Shown here: positions 9,548-18,285 of the stretch, piece after piece
How the letters are laid out: the number at the start of each line of letters is the position of its first letter
How positions within the stretch are numbered: the first letter of the stretch is position 1
NCBI GenBank assembly: GCA_026710155.1
Contig: JAPORQ010000028.1
Span: 1-55,307 of the forward strand
Source of the DNA: Paracoccaceae bacterium
Lineage (GTDB): Bacteria > Pseudomonadota > Alphaproteobacteria > Rhodobacterales > Rhodobacteraceae
DNA length: 55,307 bases
Direction of reading: 5' to 3'
Notes under the pieces: model-generated
The model's database searches: none
The model's input: only the letters and a program-made list of their open reading frames with translations
Told to the model about the DNA's origin: nothing
Made by a program: the position numbers and the translations under genes

Positions 9548-10555
9548 ATGATAAATCGTATAATGGCGTTGTTCGCGGCGCTGTTTCTGTCCGCTGGCAT
9601 GGCAAGCGCACAAACAGCTGTGAACTTTGCCCTTGACTGGAAATTTGAAGGTCCAAGCGGAGCCTACTTCTCGGCCATTGATGAAGGTCATTTTGCTGCA
9701 GAAGGACTGGAAGTGGATATTTGGGCGGGTCAGGGTTCCCTTGATGCCATCCCGAAAGTTGCAACTGGTGCAGCTCAATTCGGTTTCGCCGATATCAACA
9801 GTCTCATCAAGTTTCTGGACCAAAACCAGGGTGCTCCTGTCATTGGTATCATGATGGTATATGACAAACCTCCATTTGCTGTCGTGGGAAGAAAGTCCCT
9901 GGGTATCGAAGTACCCAAGGATCTGGAAGGAAGAATTCTGGGTGCACCCCCTCCTGATGGAGCCTGGGCCCAATTCCCGGCATTTGCCTCGGCCAACGGT
10001 CTGGATGTTTCCAAGATCACGGTTGAGCCAGTCGGATTTCCAACCAGGGAACCAAGTCTGGCTGAAGGTGTTGTCCATGCGATCACAGGTTTCTCTTTCT
10101 CAAGTTATCTGAATTTGGTCAGATTGGGAGTGCCTGAAGAAGACATCACAACCATCCTGATGGCTGATTATGGCCTGCACCTCTATGGCAATTCAATAAT
10201 CGTCAATACCGATTATGCGGCTGAAAATCCCGAAATCGTAAGTGGCTTCATTCGGGCCATAATCAATGGCTGGAAGTCTGCCGTGGCAGATCCAGCCAAG
10301 AGTGTTGACAGTATCGCCGAAAGGAATCCTGCCCTTGACAAGGATCTGGAAACCTGGCGTCTGAATCTGGCAATTGATGCCAATGTCTATACCGATTATG
10401 TCCAGGCCAATGGCATGGGCAACATTGATGGAGATCGCTTCCGGGCATCCATCGATCAGTTGGCTGAAAATTACGAGTTCACGAACGACCCCGATCCATC
10501 AATGTATTTCACTGATGAATATCTGGGTGATGCTGAAGGCAGAATGATAAAGTAA
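9548..10555 (+). CDS. NMT1/ThiY-like ABC transporter substrate-binding protein
   Basis: A 335-residue periplasmic binding protein with a clear Sec signal peptide (MINRIMALFAALFLSAG...ASA then QTAVNF). The mature start NFALDWKFEGPSGAYFSAIDEGHF and FGFADINSLIKF match the NMT1/SsuA/THI5-like family that binds pyrimidine precursors, taurine or other small N-containing ligands. ATG 9548 is preferred because GGAG at 9538-9541 is six bases upstream; ATG 9536 would add MEFL and has no such site. Located between uraH and puuD with its ATPase and permease downstream. I infer a purine-derived ligand (urate, oxypurine or allantoin-like), but the ligand cannot be read from sequence. Confidence 0.88.
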   Translation: MINRIMALFAALFLSAGMASAQTAVNFALDWKFEGPSGAYFSAIDEGHFAAEGLEVDIWAGQGSLDAIPKVATGAAQFGFADINSLIKFLDQNQGAPVIGIMMVYDKPPFAVVGRKSLGIEVPKDLEGRILGAPPPDGAWAQFPAFASANGLDVSKITVEPVGFPTREPSLAEGVVHAITGFSFSSYLNLVRLGVPEEDITTILMADYGLHLYGNSIIVNTDYAAENPEIVSGFIRAIINGWKSAVADPAKSVDSIAERNPALDKDLETWRLNLAIDANVYTDYVQANGMGNIDGDRFRASIDQLAENYEFTNDPDPSMYFTDEYLGDAEGRMIK

Positions 10556-10568
10556 TTCCATTTGCAAT

Positions 10569-10602
10569 GGGCAGGCAAAACGAAATGCCTGCCCTTGTTT
10601 TT
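10569..10602 (+). terminator. Strong intercistronic hairpin after the binding-protein gene
   Basis: GGGCAGGCA (10569-10577) pairs perfectly with TGCCTGCCC (10586-10594) over an 8-nt loop, followed by TTGTTTTT. It lies directly before the ribosome-binding site of the ATPase gene. Partial termination here would keep binding-protein expression above that of the ATPase and permease, a common arrangement in ABC operons. Confidence 0.7.
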
Positions 10603-10613
10603 GAAGGAGCGAA

Positions 10614-11387
10614 ATGTCCGAGATTGAACTGCACGGGGTCTCACATGAATTTTCTACTCCAGATGGACCATTCCCAGTACTTGACAATATCAACCTGAAG
10701 GTTCCCGAAGGGGCATTTACTTCTGTCGTAGGGCCATCCGGTTGTGGCAAGTCCACTCTTACAAGATTGATTTCAGGACTTATCAAGCCCACCAGGGGTT
10801 CGATCAAACTTGGCGGTACCGAGATTGTCGGTCCCAAACCAACGGTAGGCATGGCTTTTCAGAACCCGGTCATGCTTGAGTGGCGTAGTGTTGTCAAGAA
10901 TGTAACCCTGCCCCTTGAGATTGTTGCCCCAAAAATGCCTGCCAAGGAAAAGGAGGACCGTGCCAGGGAGTTGCTCAAACTGGTTTCCCTGGAAGGTTAT
11001 GAAGACAATCGGCCTTCCGAACTGTCCGGTGGCATGCGGCAGCGGGTTTCCTTATGCCGGTCACTGGTTCATCGCCCCGAAGTGTTGATACTGGATGAAC
11101 CATTTGGAGCCCTTGATGCCTTCACCAGGGAGGAGTTGTGGCAGATCATGCATTCACTGAGGGCAGAAGAAAAGATAACCTGCCTGCTCATAACCCACGA
11201 TCTGAGGGAATCGGTATTTCTGTCCGACGAAGTTGTCGTGCTTTCGGACAGGCCGGCAAGAAGTCAATACAGGACAGATGTCGATCTGGGGCCGGAACGG
11301 TCCCTGGATGATCTGTACACGCCCAAAACCACTGAGCTGCTTGCGGTCTTGCGCCACCAGATTGAAATAGCCCAGGGAAGGAAGTGA
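10614..11387 (+). CDS. ABC transporter ATP-binding protein (SsuB/TauB-like)
   Basis: A 257-residue nucleotide-binding subunit that powers the adjacent importer from the cytoplasmic face. Walker A GPSGCGKST is at residues 40-48, the Q-loop is in MAFQNPVML, the signature LSGGMRQRV starts at 137, Walker B VLILDEPF is at 157-164, and the H-loop is in LLITHDLRES. The closest named relatives by motif are the nitrate/sulfonate/taurine class ATPases. A strong GAAGGAG site precedes the ATG. The permease gene begins at its 3' end, so the two are probably co-translated. Confidence 0.92.
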   Translation: MSEIELHGVSHEFSTPDGPFPVLDNINLKVPEGAFTSVVGPSGCGKSTLTRLISGLIKPTRGSIKLGGTEIVGPKPTVGMAFQNPVMLEWRSVVKNVTLPLEIVAPKMPAKEKEDRARELLKLVSLEGYEDNRPSELSGGMRQRVSLCRSLVHRPEVLILDEPFGALDAFTREELWQIMHSLRAEEKITCLLITHDLRESVFLSDEVVVLSDRPARSQYRTDVDLGPERSLDDLYTPKTTELLAVLRHQIEIAQGRK

Positions 11388-11395
11388 GACCTCCC

Positions 11396-12166
11396 ATGGA
11401 AATGCGAAATAATCTGGTGAGAAAAGTTATTGTCCCGCTGACAGCCATCATCATATTCCTGGCAGCATGGGAATGGATTGTCTGGATCAATGATTGGCCA
11501 AATTACAAAATGGCATCACCTTCCGATCTCGGACCGGCTTTCTGGAAATACAGGGTTTTGTTTCTGGAGTATGGTTGGGATACCTTTTGGAGAACGGTTG
11601 CCGGTCTGGGGCTTTCAGTGCTGGTCGGGACCATGCTTGGCATGATCATGGGATTTTCCCGTGTCATCCGGGAGGGGCTTTATCCTTTGCTGGTAGGTTT
11701 CAATGCCATTCCCAAGGCAACGGTGGTTCCGGTCATTGCCTTGATTCTGGTTGGTCTGGATGATCTCAACACGGTACTGATTGCCTTTCTGATTTCATTC
11801 TTCCCGATTGCCGTATCGGTTTCAATCGGCTTATCCACACTTGAACCAGAATATCGCGACATTTTACGTTCCCTTGGTGCCACCAGACTGACCATCTTTT
11901 GGAAAATAGCCCTTCCCAAAACCCTGCCGGAGTTTTTTGGAGCACTCAAGGTTGCTGTTACCCTGGCCTTTATCGGTACCAACCTGATGGAGATAGTCGA
12001 ACCCCACGGCAAGGGGTTGGGGCATCTGTTTGACAGTGGCAAGATCAATGCCGATTACCCCCTGATGTTCTCGGTTCTGATTGCCTTGGCCTTTTTGGGA
12101 ATAGTTCTTTTCTATATTGTCGTTGCCTTGGAGAAGATCTTTGCTGGATGGGCTGAACGAGATTGA
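11396..12166 (+). CDS. ABC transporter permease (BPD_transp_1)
   Basis: A roughly 256-residue inner-membrane permease with about six membrane helices. It holds the cytoplasmic EAA-type coupling loop, here DILRSLGATRLTIFWKIALPK followed by TLPEFFGALKVAVTLAF. It matches the SsuC/TauC-like permeases that partner NMT1-type binding proteins. ATG 11396 and 11402 are both plausible starts, with GGAAGGAA upstream; an in-frame GTG at 11384 would overlap the ATPase stop codon. The transporter set is complete (binding protein, ATPase, permease). It lies 120 bp upstream of puuD, suggesting a role in supplying the purine pathway. Confidence 0.9.
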   Translation: MEMRNNLVRKVIVPLTAIIIFLAAWEWIVWINDWPNYKMASPSDLGPAFWKYRVLFLEYGWDTFWRTVAGLGLSVLVGTMLGMIMGFSRVIREGLYPLLVGFNAIPKATVVPVIALILVGLDDLNTVLIAFLISFFPIAVSVSIGLSTLEPEYRDILRSLGATRLTIFWKIALPKTLPEFFGALKVAVTLAFIGTNLMEIVEPHGKGLGHLFDSGKINADYPLMFSVLIALAFLGIVLFYIVVALEKIFAGWAERD

Positions 12167-12286
12167 TTGACTTCCAAACAAACCAAACCACGGCCTTTCG
12201 AATGAATCAATTGGCAAGGCTTTTAACATCAATGTTGGTGAAGTCATTATTGACCCGGAAACCTAAAGACGGGAGAGGTAAATCCG

Positions 12287-13558
12287 ATGCTTGAGATAGC
12301 AATAATTTGGGATTGGCTGGCTTTTGCCTTCAGATGGCTTCATGTTATAACGGCCATTGCCTGGATAGGTTCCTCATTTTACTTCATTGCCCTTGATTTG
12401 GGCTTGCACAAGAGACCGGACCTCCCCGACGGTGTGAGTGGCGAGGAATGGCAGGTTCATGGGGGTGGTTTCTATCACATCCAGAAATATCAGGTCGCTC
12501 CACCCAATCTACCCTCACGGCTGACCTGGTTCAAATGGGAAAGCTATTCCACCTGGCTCAGTGGCTTTGCCCTGATGGCCATCATGTACTGGTCCGGTGC
12601 CGAACTGTACCTGATTGACCGATCCAAGTTGGATCTTGGGCTTTGGCAGGCCATCCTGATTTCCGGTGGTTCACTGGCCATTGGGTGGGTGTTTTATGAC
12701 CTGCTTTGCAAATCCAGATTGGGACAGCGACCCATTTCACTGATGCTCCTGCTGTTCGTTCTGTTGGTCGTGATGTCATGGGGTTATGACCAGATATTCA
12801 CCGGTCGTGCTGCCCTCCTGCACATCGGGGCATTTACGGCGACGATCATGACAGCCAATGTCTTCCTGATCATTATACCAAATCAAAAGATCGTTGTTGC
12901 AGACCTGAAGCAGGGCAAGGAACCCAACCCGGAGTTCGGCAGGATAGGGAAACTGCGGTCAACCCACAACAATTACCTCACACTTCCCGTCATCTTTTTG
13001 ATGCTATCCAACCATTATCCGCTGGCCTTTGCCAGTGAATACAACTGGATCATCTGTTCGCTGATTTTCCTGATGGGTGTCACCATTCGCCATTATTTCA
13101 ATACCATTCATGCCCGCAAGGGCCATCCCAACTGGACCTGGGCCGTTACCGCAATGATTTTCATCGTCATCATGTGGCTTTCTGCACTCAAGCCTCCCAT
13201 TGGCGATGGTATCGCATTGTCAAGCGAAGAGCCCACGGTTGGTCAGGCCGGCAATATCGAACTGGTAGGTTTGGATGAGGTCAGGGAAATAATCAACATC
13301 AGATGTGTTGCTTGTCATAACAGGCAACCTGCCTGGGATCAGATTCCGTGGGCTCCTAAAACGGTTCTATTGGAGACCGAGCAACAAGTCATCAACAATG
13401 CCGACAGAATCTTTCTGCATTCCGTCATGACCACTTCCATGCCCCCCTCCAATGCAACATTCATGACCATTGAGGAACGACAAACCCTGATGAAATGGTA
13501 TGCGCAGATTCCCCAATCACAAAAACTGCCATTCGTAAATCGCCAATCGCTACAATGA
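12287..13558 (+). CDS. puuD: Membrane-bound urate hydroxylase/oxidase PuuD with cytochrome c motif
   Basis: A 423-residue membrane protein that converts urate to 5-hydroxyisourate with electrons passed to the respiratory chain. The N-terminal 300 residues form a multi-helix Urate_ox_N (DUF989) domain: AFRWLHVITAIAWIGSSFYF, WLSGFALM, LRSTHNNYLTLPVIFLMLSN. The C-terminal part is periplasmic with a single haem c site RCVACH (Cys340, Cys343, His344). A distal Met near TTSMPP could be the axial ligand. The fusion length is typical of bacterial PuuD. With uraH upstream the first two steps of urate breakdown are encoded here; OHCU decarboxylase is not in the window. Confidence 0.93.
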   Translation: MLEIAIIWDWLAFAFRWLHVITAIAWIGSSFYFIALDLGLHKRPDLPDGVSGEEWQVHGGGFYHIQKYQVAPPNLPSRLTWFKWESYSTWLSGFALMAIMYWSGAELYLIDRSKLDLGLWQAILISGGSLAIGWVFYDLLCKSRLGQRPISLMLLLFVLLVVMSWGYDQIFTGRAALLHIGAFTATIMTANVFLIIIPNQKIVVADLKQGKEPNPEFGRIGKLRSTHNNYLTLPVIFLMLSNHYPLAFASEYNWIICSLIFLMGVTIRHYFNTIHARKGHPNWTWAVTAMIFIVIMWLSALKPPIGDGIALSSEEPTVGQAGNIELVGLDEVREIINIRCVACHNRQPAWDQIPWAPKTVLLETEQQVINNADRIFLHSVMTTSMPPSNATFMTIEERQTLMKWYAQIPQSQKLPFVNRQSLQ

Positions 13559-13649
13559 AACTTACGAATTCAAAATTGTACAACATTGTATATAGTTTCC
13601 TTTGAAAACATGGTGGACTATTGATTGAATAAATTATCCAATTTTTAAA

Positions 13650-13856
13650 CTACGGGATATGAAGCATTGGAAAACTGCTTTGCAGATGAAATAAAAAGGC
13701 TCTCACTTCAATTTTTGCCTCATCACATACCAGGGCCATACCGACCCTGACATCGGGTTCCTTGCCTAGGGCCATTGCAGCAGGGGCCAGGATGAGGACG
13801 AGGGCAGCTATGATTATTCGGTTGGCAATCATTTCCTTTCCATACCCATGCTCCAT
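13650..13856 (-). CDS. Small possible exported protein
   Basis: A 68-residue frame. Starting from the internal Met, MIANRIIIAALVLILAPAAMALG looks like a Sec signal peptide, followed by KEPDVRVGMALVCDEAKIEVR. The mature part is very short and may be the head of a longer gene that has lost its 3' end. I do not recognise a family. It lies in the roughly 600-bp space between puuD and the AAA+ ATPase gene. The ribosome-binding site is ambiguous. Confidence 0.35.
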   Translation of the reverse strand: MEHGYGKEMIANRIIIAALVLILAPAAMALGKEPDVRVGMALVCDEAKIEVRAFLFHLQSSFPMLHIP

Positions 13857-13892
13857 TAAATCGGTTGGTCAGCATTGCAACCTAACCGTTTT

Positions 13893-13915
13893 GCCATTGG
13901 GTTCAATGGCTTTTT
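13893..13915 (+). terminator. Rho-independent terminator
   Basis: GCCATT (13893-13898) and AATGGC (13905-13910) form a stem with a 6-nt loop, followed directly by TTTTT (13911-13915) on the plus strand. It lies 335 bp beyond the puuD stop codon and before the AAA+ ATPase gene, so it would end the purine operon transcript. Confidence 0.5.
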
Positions 13916-14155
13916 GTGTATGCCCATGCGGTGGAAAGAGTAGAATCAGGTTTATCGTCCCAATTTTTATTGTGGGCCGTTTAATCTGTTCTGAAAACAA
14001 ATGTGGATTCCCAAATCACACCCGACTACTGCAGGAAGCTCTTGCAACAATGGGGGAGGGGTTCTGTTTGCCATTGCAATAACCCGTAAGGGAGAGTATA
14101 TTTTAACAGGATGCACCTTCATTGATTTTGCAGGCAAATAGTTGGATTTCGACAA

Positions 14156-15631
14156 ATGGTTATTAAAAAGGAAAAAAATCCCTTTCAACCAGGTTATGGA
14201 GTAATTCCTCCGGTTTTGGCCGGTCGGAATGCACTGAAAAGGGATCTGCTTGACCGTCTCGATGGCATCACGAATCGCGAATGCAACTCAACGGCAATAG
14301 TCCTTATGGGGCCCCGTGGTTGCGGCAAGACTGCCTTGCTGAGTTGGGTGGCCCGAAAAGCAGAAGAAACGAACTTGCGTGTGCTTTCCCTCACCACCGA
14401 TGATTTCACGAGTGTAACAACCCTCAAGCAGGAGTTTGCCCGCCATGTCAGGAAGGGATGGCTCCAACGGGTTGTCCAGGTGGGTGTCAATGTAGGGGGA
14501 ACGGGGGCCAATGTGGGATTGGCTACCGGAACGGAACCCGTCCACGGGCAATTGCGGCCCGAAATCGAGGAATTTGCAAAAAAGGCAGGAGGTTCACTTG
14601 TCCTAGTTGATGAAGCCCACAACATGCCGGCCGAGGTTGGCAGGGCTTTTTACAGTGTTTGTCAGTCCATAGGGTTGAAATATCCGATGCTGGTGGTCGT
14701 AGCCGGTACACCGGACCTTAAATCGGTCATTGGCCGTTCACATGCCACCTTCAGCGAAAGGATTCAGGTCGAGCGCATCGGTGCCCTGAGCGACGAGGCA
14801 ACCCGCCAGGCACTGGTTGAACCCTTCGGTGAGAAAATCACCTTTGATGGGGAAGCCCTCAAGGATGTGCTGGCCGAAACCCAGAACTATCCCTACTTCA
14901 TCCAGCTCTGGGGCAGGGCCCTCTGGAGGGTCCTGAGTGAATCCGGAAGGGAGCACATCGGACCAGGATTGGTCGAGGAGGCTCGTTCCGAGTTCGGGAA
15001 GGGGCGTTGGGAGCTCTATTCCACCAGGATGAGGGAACTTGTCACCTACGGCATGCTTGTTCCCGTGGCCGAAATGGCCTTCCAGATCGGTAAAGGCGGC
15101 AAACCGGATTCAGGGGATTTGATCGGCCCCGGTCTGGCCATGATACGGTCCGGAAAGGCAGGGGATCAGGAAGAGGCAAGTGAAAAGCTGCTCCATACCG
15201 GTTTCATCTGGGATACGGGAATGGACAATTGGGAATATGGCATTCCCAGCCTGGCCTCACATGTCCGCAGCGAAGCCGTGGCCCTTCTCCGGAAGCAGCT
15301 CGGGGAAAGTCTCAGGGTTCTCGAAATCATCGTCGGGGGATTCCGTGACCGGGCAGCTGCCCCGAAAAACATGCCCCGCAAGGACATTGTGTTGAGACTG
15401 TCCAATCACGGGCATGGTGAAAGGGCCGAGGAACATGTCAACCGGTTGGTTGAGTTGGGACTCCTTGTTCCGGGCAACCTGCCTGTCGACCGTTTCGACC
15501 TGGTTGCTCCACTCCTCACCGGAAAAATAGTCGAAGGGTATCCATCCCACCGGCCAGAAGCACGGAACGAGGAAACGAGGGTCCAACCAGGCAAGGAAGA
15601 CATCATTCCCGTTTCCAGCCCTAAACCCTGA
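14156..15631 (+). CDS. AAA+ ATPase (AAA_16 / ORC-like), function unknown
   Basis: A 491-residue cytosolic ATP-binding protein. Walker A GPRGCGKT is at about residues 52-59, Walker B LVLVDEAHN around 146-154 and a sensor-1-like VVVAGTPD follows. YFIQLWGRALW resembles the sensor-2/lid region of Orc/TniB/ExeA-like ATPases. The C-terminal 200 residues are probably a helical/winged-helix domain (RLSNHGHGERAEEHVNRLVELGLL). No partner defines its role. It is clearly more GC-rich than the flanking genes and is followed by decayed genes, which suggests acquisition by transfer. ATG 14156 has no strong ribosome-binding site. Confidence 0.75.
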   Translation: MVIKKEKNPFQPGYGVIPPVLAGRNALKRDLLDRLDGITNRECNSTAIVLMGPRGCGKTALLSWVARKAEETNLRVLSLTTDDFTSVTTLKQEFARHVRKGWLQRVVQVGVNVGGTGANVGLATGTEPVHGQLRPEIEEFAKKAGGSLVLVDEAHNMPAEVGRAFYSVCQSIGLKYPMLVVVAGTPDLKSVIGRSHATFSERIQVERIGALSDEATRQALVEPFGEKITFDGEALKDVLAETQNYPYFIQLWGRALWRVLSESGREHIGPGLVEEARSEFGKGRWELYSTRMRELVTYGMLVPVAEMAFQIGKGGKPDSGDLIGPGLAMIRSGKAGDQEEASEKLLHTGFIWDTGMDNWEYGIPSLASHVRSEAVALLRKQLGESLRVLEIIVGGFRDRAAAPKNMPRKDIVLRLSNHGHGERAEEHVNRLVELGLLVPGNLPVDRFDLVAPLLTGKIVEGYPSHRPEARNEETRVQPGKEDIIPVSSPKP

Positions 15632-15658
15632 TGGGAAACAATTCGTTGACAAGCAGGA

Positions 15659-16343
15659 TCATGCCGGATGGTCTGACCGGCACTTCCGGAGAAGGTGACT
15701 GACGGTTTTTCTCTCCCCTGGTGAAACGGCCAGCTGGTAACGGATCTTCACCAGGGCCCAGTGGCCGGCATAAAGACAGGAAACACGGCGGCGAAAAGGT
15801 CTTTGGTGATCTATTGGCCCGGTTCTCTTTCCGGCCCTTTCAGGTGTGAGGGGCAGGAACCGTCCGGCATTGGATGGGGTCAACCGGAACCAGACTTCCG
15901 CCTAGGATTCCGGAATGTGGCCGGCCGTCAGGGCGGCCGCGGTTGACCAGCGAACCGGAATGGTTTCGACGACAACCACTCTGGAAGGATCACTTATGCT
16001 TCTACCCGTCCACCCCTCGGTCCACAGACCGGATATCAACCGGCAATTGCCGTCAATGGTTGGTGGCTTGATGGAAAGGTGGGCCTTGATGATGTCTTCA
16101 TCGGGAAGGCACGAAGGGAACCTGTCGTCGAAACCCTCAAGCACGTATCCGGGCAATTCCCCCGCAAAGGGAGCCAGATCGGCTACTGGAAGTGCCTCCC
16201 ATTCGGCCACGGTAGGAAACCGGTCCATGTCAACAGGTAGAAGGGGGGCACAGGTAATGGCTTGCCAGACCGGCAAGAAGGGAAAATAGTGGAAATCCCA
16301 GCAACCAGAGCCCGGCGTAGCGGAAATGGGAATTCTGTCCCAT
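15659..16343 (-). pseudogene. Decayed secreted DUF1524 (HNH-type) nuclease
   Basis: The ATG (16343-16341) directly follows the stop of the upstream TcpQ-type pseudogene (TAAATG). Its frame gives a convincing signal peptide (MGQNSHFRYAGLW, LLGFPLFSLLAGLA) and then stops. The frame of the mature part (CAPLLPVDMDRFPTVAEW ... NCRLISGLWTEGWTGRSI) is one base off; a CCCCCC run near 16250 is the likely slip site. An in-frame TAG at 15904-15902 breaks it again before NAGRFLPLTPERAGKRT and the Cys-ending tail HWALVKIRYQLAV...LLRKC. This order matches secreted DUF1524/GmrSD-C nucleases. The usual DxDHxVPL motif is here VVVVETIPVRW, so the histidine is lost as well. Confidence 0.7.
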
Positions 16344-16717
16344 TTACTGCAGGTCTAGAACAATGACCCTGTTGTTGTAAAAGGTTGCAACCGGAAACGG
16401 GTTGGTTGATGAATAACCTGACATCAGGTCGGCTATGGCTTCCTCCAGGGTTCCTTCATAACGGTAGTCATAATCCACCTGCCAGTTCCACCGGTCACGG
16501 ATTATCAGCCGATATCCCGCCCTGATCGCCCATTCGGCGATGACATCATCAAGAAGCGAACCACCGGTGTTTCCAAGATCACGGGATCAGGTGCCGGGAT
16601 TTCTGCAGGAACAGGGATATCCTGACTGGAAGGTTTTGCATCGGTTTTTTCTCCTGGGTAACCCGCCGAAGCAATACCGGGGGTTACAACTTTTGGAGGG
16701 GTTGGGCAACCAAACAA
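16344..16717 (-). pseudogene. Decayed TcpQ/PilL-type pilus lipoprotein gene
   Basis: The 5' frame reads LFGCPTPPKVVTPG and continues through a proline-rich linker (SSQDIPVPAEIPAPDP). One base near 16575-16590 then shifts the frame, after which DDVIAEWAIRAGYRLIIRD, a variable segment and ATFYNNRVIVLDLQ form a TcpQ C-terminal domain. No ATG or intact signal peptide remains, since an in-frame stop lies about 35 bp upstream. It is paralogous in layout to the intact pilL at 17,884. The stop codon abuts the start of the DUF1524 pseudogene, so the two were once an operon. Confidence 0.7.
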
Positions 16718-16972
16718 GGGAGTGCTGGGTAAATAATTCCCATTATTTTTTAATTTGACCTGTTAGTAAAATGAATGACACCCCCCTAAAATAAAATTTC
16801 AAACTGAGAGACTACAATTGTTCCATTTTCCTCGACATTAAAATTGCCATTGCATTATTGGCAACGAAGAAACCAAGCAAGATGTACAATCATCGGAAAC
16901 CAAGAGAGTTCATTACTGGTGTCGAAACTACCATTGGATCTGTCTTTTCAACCAAGCAGGGCTGGAAAGAAT

Positions 16973-17703
16973 CTGAATCGGTTATCATTGCAAGATGTTG
17001 AGCATTACAATAGTGAGGGTTATGTTGCCTCGTTCGGTATTTATGATGAACAGGAAATAAAAAAACATACGCTCCAATGTGGATTCCCTGATGGAAGCCA
17101 TGGGAGAGGCCGGTGCGTATGGAATCAATTGCTATCAAGCACGATTGTCAGGACTTTGGAATATTGCCACTGATGACCGAATTCTTGATTGTGTCGAAGA
17201 CATAATAGGCCCCGATATCGTATGCTGGGCATCAGGATGCCTGTTTTTGGTCACTTAGCCCGGCTAGGACTGTGACTGTCTGGTTGGCGATTGATGATGC
17301 AGACGAACGCAATTCGGCAATGCAGTTCATTCCCCGGACCCACAGGCAGGGGAAAATACCGGAAACGACCATGGATGAAGGTTCTGTTTTTCACAAAGGT
17401 ATCAAGATAACCGATGAAATGTGCAAGCCTGTTTCCAACAATCTTGAGGCAGGTCAGATTTCACTGCATGCCGACATGCTGGTGCATGGAAGTCCTCCAA
17501 ACGATTCGGATAAGAGACGATGTGGACTGACATTGCGTTATTGTCCACCAACGGTTAAAGTAATCGACGAGATCTGGGCACAGGGAGTGGAAGCAATCAT
17601 TTGCAGGGGATCAGACCGATCCGGCAGCTGGACTCATCACCCGCGTCCTCAAAACAATGATATCGCGAAAGCCACAAGTCCCCATGTTATTGGCAATAAC
17701 TGA
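16973..17703 (+). pseudogene. Phytanoyl-CoA dioxygenase (PhyH) family pseudogene
   Basis: Three frames are needed. The first reads LSLQDVEHYNSEGYVASF and EQEIKK, then slips at an A7 run near 17060. The second reads MGEAGAYGINCYQARLSGLW, DDRILDCVEDIIGP and VCWASG. The third reads FWSLSPARTVTVWLAIDDAD, FIPRTHRQGKIP, ISLHADMLVHGS and RRCGLTLRYCPP up to the stop at 17703. Between VCWASG and FWSLSP (about 17,245) the family segment holding the iron-binding HxD is missing, so an internal deletion and frameshifts inactivate it. The family uses Fe(II) and 2-oxoglutarate. Confidence 0.85.
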
Positions 17704-17754
17704 GATTGACACATAAGGGGTAGTTTTTTTGAACCTACCAGAAAGGTCTGGGCA

Positions 17755-17791
17755 GGTTAATGATGACAATTAACCCTTGAATTGACGGGTT
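17755..17791 (+). promoter_or_regulatory. Overlapping hairpins in the leader of the pil operon
   Basis: GGTTAAT (17755-17761) pairs with ATTAACC (17769-17775). AACCC (17772-17776), which overlaps the second arm, can instead pair with GGGTT (17787-17791). The two structures exclude each other. They lie about 100 bp before pilL in an otherwise gene-free leader (17,704-17,883). A TTGACA box occurs at 17706-17711 but I see no good -10 partner. Confidence 0.3.
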
Positions 17792-17883
17792 GAAGTTGTC
17801 CACAATCAAATTCCTCAATGGCAATTTTTTATAAGCCTGGTTTCACCATACCGACTTATTCATTCCCTAAGGATCAATCATCT

Positions 17884-18261
17884 ATGGGAAGAAATATGAA
17901 AAGTAATTTACTGGTTTTACCAATATGGCTCACAGTCTCGCTTCTGGTCATGGCGGTTCCCGGTACATCCGGCGAAGTGCAAGCCAACACAGTGGCGTCC
18001 GATCAATTGGAATGGAATATTCCGGCTGGAGCAAATCTACGGATCGTTCTCGGAAACTGGTCAAAAAGCGCCGGATGGAACCTCATATGGGAAGCACCAA
18101 GGGAGTATTACACAAGATTGCCCGTATCACTCTCAGGTTCATTTGAACAGGTCATCCATCAACTGATGGAAAGTGTCAGTCGAACAAATCCTGAAATCGA
18201 AGCAATGCTGTACCGGAGAAACAGGGTTGTGGTGATATTTTCACACAACATGGTGAGTTGA
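17884..18261 (+). CDS. pilL: PilL-like pilus protein (TcpQ C-terminal domain)
   Basis: A 125-residue exported protein (121 if ATG 17896 is used). Signal peptide MKSNLLVLPIWLTVSLLVMA is followed by a TcpQ-like domain: LEWNIPAGANLRIVLGNWSKS, GWNLIWEA, FEQVIHQLMESV and a final basic beta strand YRRNRVVVIF. In R64 and Tcp pili this domain helps the secretin insert or work in the outer membrane. R64 PilL is longer; this is essentially signal plus domain. It is the first gene of the pilus block, with pilN directly after. R64 has pilM between them; that gene is absent here. Confidence 0.75.
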   Translation: MGRNMKSNLLVLPIWLTVSLLVMAVPGTSGEVQANTVASDQLEWNIPAGANLRIVLGNWSKSAGWNLIWEAPREYYTRLPVSLSGSFEQVIHQLMESVSRTNPEIEAMLYRRNRVVVIFSHNMVS

Positions 18262-18285
18262 TCCAAGGTGAGCTCTAACAACACC

